Source: Bacteroidaceae bacterium (GTDB taxonomy: Bacteria; Bacteroidota; Bacteroidia; Bacteroidales; Bacteroidaceae). Taken from it: 64,000 nucleotides of DNA. The stretch's first letter is position 1, and each line of letters opens with the position of its first letter. A program made the translations under genes and the position numbers. The stretch covers positions 1 through 64,000 of the forward strand of contig JAFQBB010000033.1 in NCBI GenBank assembly GCA_017416805.1, in the 5' to 3' direction. Under the pieces are notes generated by a model that did not search any database, was not told the DNA's origin, and worked only from the letters and a program-made list of their open reading frames with translations. Shown piece by piece: positions 61,413-64,000 of the stretch.

Positions 61413-64000
61413 TCACTTGCAGTTCGTCACGTCTATTCTGATTTCTCCGGTGAAGGTTTGGTTAGCGTGCAATTGCTCGAAGAAGTCATCAGCGGGGCGT
61501 CCCTTTTCCGGACGGGGATAGATGCCGCTCAGGATGTAGCATAGGCTGGGGGAGGCTGCAAAATGTTCCATATAGCCGTTAGAGGAGATTTGCAACATGG
61601 CTTTGTCACTCGCGAGGTCAATGCGGCGTATCTGCTTGGTTCCGCAAGCCTCAGGAGAAGCGATGTCGCCACCCCAATATCCCAAGTAGGAGGCCGACTG
61701 GCGGTTGGAATACGAGTCGTATGGCCCTTTGCCCAGCCAATGGAGTTGCTTGATGTCTTTGCCCATCTGCAGAGAGAGTCCTACGTGTGGAAGTTCCTTG
61801 ACTTGTACGTGGCAAACGGTTTCGTAACGGACATTCAATGCCCCATCTTCTGTGATGGTGTAAAGCCACTGCACATCAAACTCATTCTTTTCGTTGACAA
61901 CGTATTTCATGGTGGCTTCAATCCGGACATTCTCTTCGTGTTGCTCTACCTTCCATGCAGTCTTTTGGACTTTATAGTTGTTCAAGTTGGGCAACTTTTT
62001 GGGTGTGACCTTCATGGCGGTGACTTCGTTATGGTCCAACTTTCTCCATATTGTGGGGCGGAGTCGGGTGGCCAGCGTATTTCCCGCCTTGCGGATTTCT
62101 GCCAGTTCGCCCTGTTGGGGGTCAAAGACATACTCCACATCACCACACGAAACGAGTGTCTTTCCTTCAGATTCGCTGACGGCAATCTTCTGCTTTTCCG
62201 GCATGTTGTAGAGAGACAGAGAGGGTACAATCTCCACCGCACGTCGGGTGATAGTCTGCTCTCCGTTGTGGAAGGTTATCCAAGCATAGCAAGTCTTTCC
62301 GGGGATAAACTCTTTGATGCCGTCTAATGGCAGGTTCAGTGTCGTGGAGGTGTGAGGCTTGGCTTCCAGTTGGCTGGTTCCTTCTGCCATCAGTTCCTTC
62401 TCCATATAGATTTGCCATCCAACGGATATGGCCGAGAGGTTTGTAAAGTCGAAATCGTTCTGTATAGGTATCTTTACCTCTTTCTGTCCGTTGTCGGCCT
62501 TTACTTGTTCAACCAGAGGATAGACGGTCGCATAGACCGATTTTGCCTCATGGAAGTCTTGTGTGAGGTTGCGGTCAGAGTCAACGATGCCGTCCCATCC
62601 CGCACCGTCCAGTCTGAGGTAGGGGTCGTCATTGTGGGCAATGTTGTTCTTCTTGGCCGGGCGCTTCTGTGCCGTACGGATTCCTTGGTCGGCCCACATC
62701 CAGATGGCAGCTCCCGCACCGGACGGATACTTTGTAAGGGCTTCCCACCGCTCTTTCAGTCCTCCGAAACCATTTTCTCCGTATGCATGGGTGTATTCGG
62801 TCGAAATGATGGGGCGTGTCGATTTGGCTGCTATCTGCTCATAGAGTCCTGGAGTCCAGTAGTGTACCGAGAGGATGTCCACCTCCTCAGGCAACGTCTG
62901 TTCGAATCGCCAAGGGATAAGCACCGGGCGGGTAGGGTCTATGGCTTTGGTCAATCTGATGCAGTCGAGGTGCATCTGCGTCAGAGGGTCCTCATTGCCT
63001 ACCGACCAATAGATGACCGATGGGTTGTTGATGTCGCGTGACACGGTTTCCCAGGTCCTCAGCAGGGCCACGTCCATCATCGAAGGTTTGAAGAAGTAGT
63101 CTTCGCCTCCGCCCAAGGATACCTCTTGGCCTACATACATGCCCAAGCTGTCGCACAGGTCAATGAATCCCTTGGCGTGCGGATAGTGGCTCAGGCGGAT
63201 AAAGTTGATGTTGGCATCTTTCATCAGTGTGATGTCGCGCAACCAATGTTCGCGGGTAGTGGCGCGTCCCACATCCGGCCATTCGTCATGTCTGTTCACT
63301 CCGCGCAGTTTCACGGTCTGTCCGTTGATGCGCAACACACCGCCATCCGTGTCTATCTGTCTGAATCCCACATGGGTCCGATAGGATTGTGTCACCTTTG
63401 ATTTTTCCACAAGTTCCACCGTCAGACCGTACAGGTGAGGTGTTTCTGCCGTCCATTTCAAGGGGGCTGACATCCGTATCGTCAGGTTGGTCTCCTTGCT
63501 GGTATAGGCATGGCTGTCCACCTTCTTTTCCTCGGTCAGCAATGTCTCTCCTTCGGGTGTCTTCAGTGTGACACGCAAGCGGTACGGGTCGCCCCCATTG
63601 GGCTTGTGTATATCCTTTTTATACTTATTCCTACGGTCGTGTACCATGACTTTGATGGCCAGGTCTGCATCGCAAAAATCCTTGTCGAAAGTCGTCTTGA
63701 ACGCGACACTCTCCACCCAACGGTCGCGAGGCATGGCCTCAATGCTGACATCGCGGTAGATGCCGCTCAATGACCAGTCGTCGAACACATCAAACTTGAA
63801 ACTGCGGTTCTTTTGGCTTACACGTACGGCCAGCAGGTTCTCACCTTGGCTTTTCAGCCCCTTGTCCACGGCCATGCGGAAGGAGGTGTATCCACCTTCG
63901 TGGTGGTCAATGAACACTCCGTTCAGCCACACATCGCAGGCCGACCACACACCACCGAAGTTCAAATATATACGCTTGCTGTCCCATCCCTTTGGGGTCG
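61413..64000 (-). CDS. GH2 beta-galactosidase, C-terminal part (start beyond right edge)
   Basis: More than 860 residues are present; the frame is open to the edge, where it reads PKGWDSKRIYLNFGGVWSAC, part of the sugar-binding jelly roll, so the N-terminus is missing. Next come an immunoglobulin-like domain and the TIM barrel: the conserved RGVNRHDEWPDVGRAT, the acid/base glutamate in VGNEDPL (codon at 62991-62993) and the nucleophile in ISTEYTHAYGENG (glutamate codon at 62795-62797). A Bgal small-chain domain ends the protein (HWLGKGPYDSYSNRQSASYLG). These features indicate a LacZ-type enzyme that releases beta-galactose. No signal peptide can be judged. Neighbours beyond the edge may show a glycan-utilisation locus. 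Confidence 0.92.
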   Translation of the reverse strand, partial: TPKGWDSKRIYLNFGGVWSACDVWLNGVFIDHHEGGYTSFRMAVDKGLKSQGENLLAVRVSQKNRSFKFDVFDDWSLSGIYRDVSIEAMPRDRWVESVAFKTTFDKDFCDADLAIKVMVHDRRNKYKKDIHKPNGGDPYRLRVTLKTPEGETLLTEEKKVDSHAYTSKETNLTIRMSAPLKWTAETPHLYGLTVELVEKSKVTQSYRTHVGFRQIDTDGGVLRINGQTVKLRGVNRHDEWPDVGRATTREHWLRDITLMKDANINFIRLSHYPHAKGFIDLCDSLGMYVGQEVSLGGGEDYFFKPSMMDVALLRTWETVSRDINNPSVIYWSVGNEDPLTQMHLDCIRLTKAIDPTRPVLIPWRFEQTLPEEVDILSVHYWTPGLYEQIAAKSTRPIISTEYTHAYGENGFGGLKERWEALTKYPSGAGAAIWMWADQGIRTAQKRPAKKNNIAHNDDPYLRLDGAGWDGIVDSDRNLTQDFHEAKSVYATVYPLVEQVKADNGQKEVKIPIQNDFDFTNLSAISVGWQIYMEKELMAEGTSQLEAKPHTSTTLNLPLDGIKEFIPGKTCYAWITFHNGEQTITRRAVEIVPSLSLYNMPEKQKIAVSESEGKTLVSCGDVEYVFDPQQGELAEIRKAGNTLATRLRPTIWRKLDHNEVTAMKVTPKKLPNLNNYKVQKTAWKVEQHEENVRIEATMKYVVNEKNEFDVQWLYTITEDGALNVRYETVCHVQVKELPHVGLSLQMGKDIKQLHWLGKGPYDSYSNRQSASYLGYWGGDIASPEACGTKQIRRIDLASDKAMLQISSNGYMEHFAASPSLCYILSGIYPRPEKGRPADDFFEQLHANQTFTGEIRIDVTNCK

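Overview
The window is a stretch of a Bacteroidales (phylum Bacteroidota) chromosome. Four things in the sequence point there: promoters of the Bacteroidota form (a -7 box such as TACTTTTG or TATTTTTG, with a TTG element about 19 bases upstream), A-rich rather than GGAGG leaders, a SusC/SusD pair with many 'S-C-D-D' lipoproteins, and the type IX secretion translocon gene sprA next to ruvA. SprA together with proteins ending in type IX-like sorting tails fits a Prevotellaceae/Paraprevotella- or Parabacteroides-like genome better than classical Bacteroides, but the species cannot be fixed from the window.

Layout. 1-5.3 kb: a ParD antitoxin cut by the left edge, a polysaccharide deacetylase with a MORN-repeat neighbour, a DUF6078-like protein, a tRNA-dihydrouridine synthase, a family 2 glycosyltransferase and EF-P. 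5.4-10.5 kb: rpmH, a PASTA membrane protein, an RluD-type pseudouridine synthase, D-Ala-D-Ala ligase, an acyltransferase and a NigD-like lipoprotein. 10.5-16 kb (minus strand): a TonB-dependent receptor with its lipoprotein partner, a DUF4831-like protein and the NAD(P)HX repair enzyme. 16-26 kb: adk-obg, an outer-membrane barrel, M23 peptidase-dxr-rseP, yicC-gmk-nadD and an SDR oxidoreductase. 27-44 kb: an accessory island described below. 44-48 kb: a nitroreductase, meso-DAP dehydrogenase and an envelope trio. 48.7-58 kb: ruvA, the very large sprA and a DUF2027-Smr protein. 58-64 kb: a DPP-IV-like S9 peptidase and a GH2 beta-galactosidase running off the right edge.

The most interesting gene block is 27.1-44.0 kb. 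A 1259-residue multidomain secreted protein is divergently paired, across a 149-base two-promoter region, with a tightly packed nine-gene operon: TlpA-like thioredoxin, DUF6029 barrel, Omp28 lipoprotein, sorting-tail protein, SusC, SusD, HExxH metallopeptidase lipoprotein, DUF4302 lipoprotein and a second secreted protein, ending in a perfect 11-bp terminator stem. Four of the ten proteins carry CxxC or close-cysteine motifs. I read the block as a cell-surface thiol-redox, proteolysis and uptake system served by type IX secretion. That role is an inference.

The second theme lies in the gaps between genes. Two arrays of palindromic units repeat at exactly 23 bp (1508-1598 and 25826-25954) although their sequences are unrelated. 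A 22-bp and an 11-bp array sit upstream of ruvA-sprA. Several hairpin families built from short reiterated words recur between unrelated genes. One small gene (60964-61169) looks broken by a single-base deletion. I saw no tRNA, rRNA, CRISPR array, transposase or integrase.
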